Origin: Shouchella miscanthi
Lineage (GTDB): Bacteria > Bacillota > Bacilli > Bacillales > Bacillaceae_D
Reading direction: 5' to 3'
DNA: 64,000 bases
Assembly: GCF_007725405.1 (NCBI RefSeq)
Contig: NZ_CP042163.1
Coordinates: 4,154,001 to 4,218,000 of the forward strand
Made by a program: the position numbers and the translations under genes. Below are positions 63,877 to 64,000 of this stretch, one piece after another (within the stretch, counting starts at the first letter, position 1; each line of letters starts with the position of its first letter). A model generated the notes under the pieces. It was not told the DNA's origin and ran no database searches. It saw only the letters and a list, made by a program, of their open reading frames with translations.

Positions 63877-64000
63877 ATGAAAAAAATATTAGTAAGTAGT
63901 ATTATTGCATCTGCGGTATTTATTGGTCTTAACAATTCATCAGCTTTTGCTGAGGAAATAAGTATTTCAACTGAACATCAACAGGTTATTGAAGATAATT
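63877..64000 (+). CDS. Start of an exported protein gene (runs off the right edge)
   Basis: An ATG behind TGGGGGAAATT opens a frame reading MKKILVSSIIASAVFIGLNN then SSAFA-EEIS, a typical signal peptide with an AFA cleavage site. Only 41 residues are visible, so the family cannot be named. It is divergent from csrA. Confidence 0.75.
   Translation, partial: MKKILVSSIIASAVFIGLNNSSAFAEEISISTEHQQVIEDN

Overview
The window reads as the chromosome of a low-GC, Gram-positive, endospore-forming Bacillaceae. The type of gene content suggests an alkaliphile (Shouchella / Alkalihalobacillus-like); this is inference from gene families, not a species call. Supporting genes are a sporulenol/hopene cyclase, Ku plus the two-domain LigD of Bacillus, TagO and teichuronic-acid-type genes, a Bce antimicrobial-peptide module, CzrA/CzcD zinc efflux, a Zur-controlled zinc-free S14, a secreted cyclodextrin glucanotransferase (CGTase), and csrA-hag.

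Layout. 0-5.4 kb: cell-wall polysaccharide operon (Wzy-like polymerase, UDP-glucose dehydrogenase, small exported protein, GT2, TagO) that parallels the B. subtilis tuaDEFG genes. 5.6-13 kb: mostly reverse-strand housekeeping and stress genes (ECF sigma/anti-sigma pair, MscS, GAF-STAS, deoD, MhqO-type dioxygenase behind an MhqR-like operator, long UbiD). 13.2-21.4 kb: lipoprotein, bceRSAB with a candidate BceR operator, scoAB, a DUF6944-type repeat protein and a Ca2+/Na+ exchanger. 21.5-31.5 kb: squalene cyclase homologue, modAB, galM, SPL-like radical SAM protein, czrA-czcD, a Fur-boxed siderophore-binding lipoprotein and a structured non-coding RNA with tRNA-like ends. 31.7-40.7 kb: GH81 beta-1,3-glucanase with CBM56, cytochrome c, an FbpB-like small protein, ku/ligD and zinc-independent rpsN with a Zur box. 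40.1-49 kb: TetR-MMPL-coiled-coil exporter module, mqo, ICMT-like methyltransferase and a carotenoid-type desaturase, ending in a MITE-like palindrome. 49.2-54.6 kb: YdcF-like protein, homocysteine methyltransferase, CGTase, DinB.

54.6-61.6 kb is a visibly A+T-richer accessory island. Its left half is decaying: a RiPP-type E1/ThiF gene with an in-frame UGA, a DUF2785 gene, an ABC ATPase stump and a frameshifted two-helix membrane protein. Its right half is an intact three-gene reverse-strand operon: a DUF4062 TIR-like protein, a protein built of two copies of a HEPN-like domain, and an AAA ATPase fused to a TOPRIM/DUF4435-like nuclease. This is the best candidate in the window for an undescribed (anti-phage type) system.

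61.7-64 kb is the flagellin region: a csrA with an unusual N-terminal extension and a flagellin gene cut eight residues early by an in-frame UAG, followed by the start of an exported-protein gene.

All functions come from reading motifs; no database search was run.
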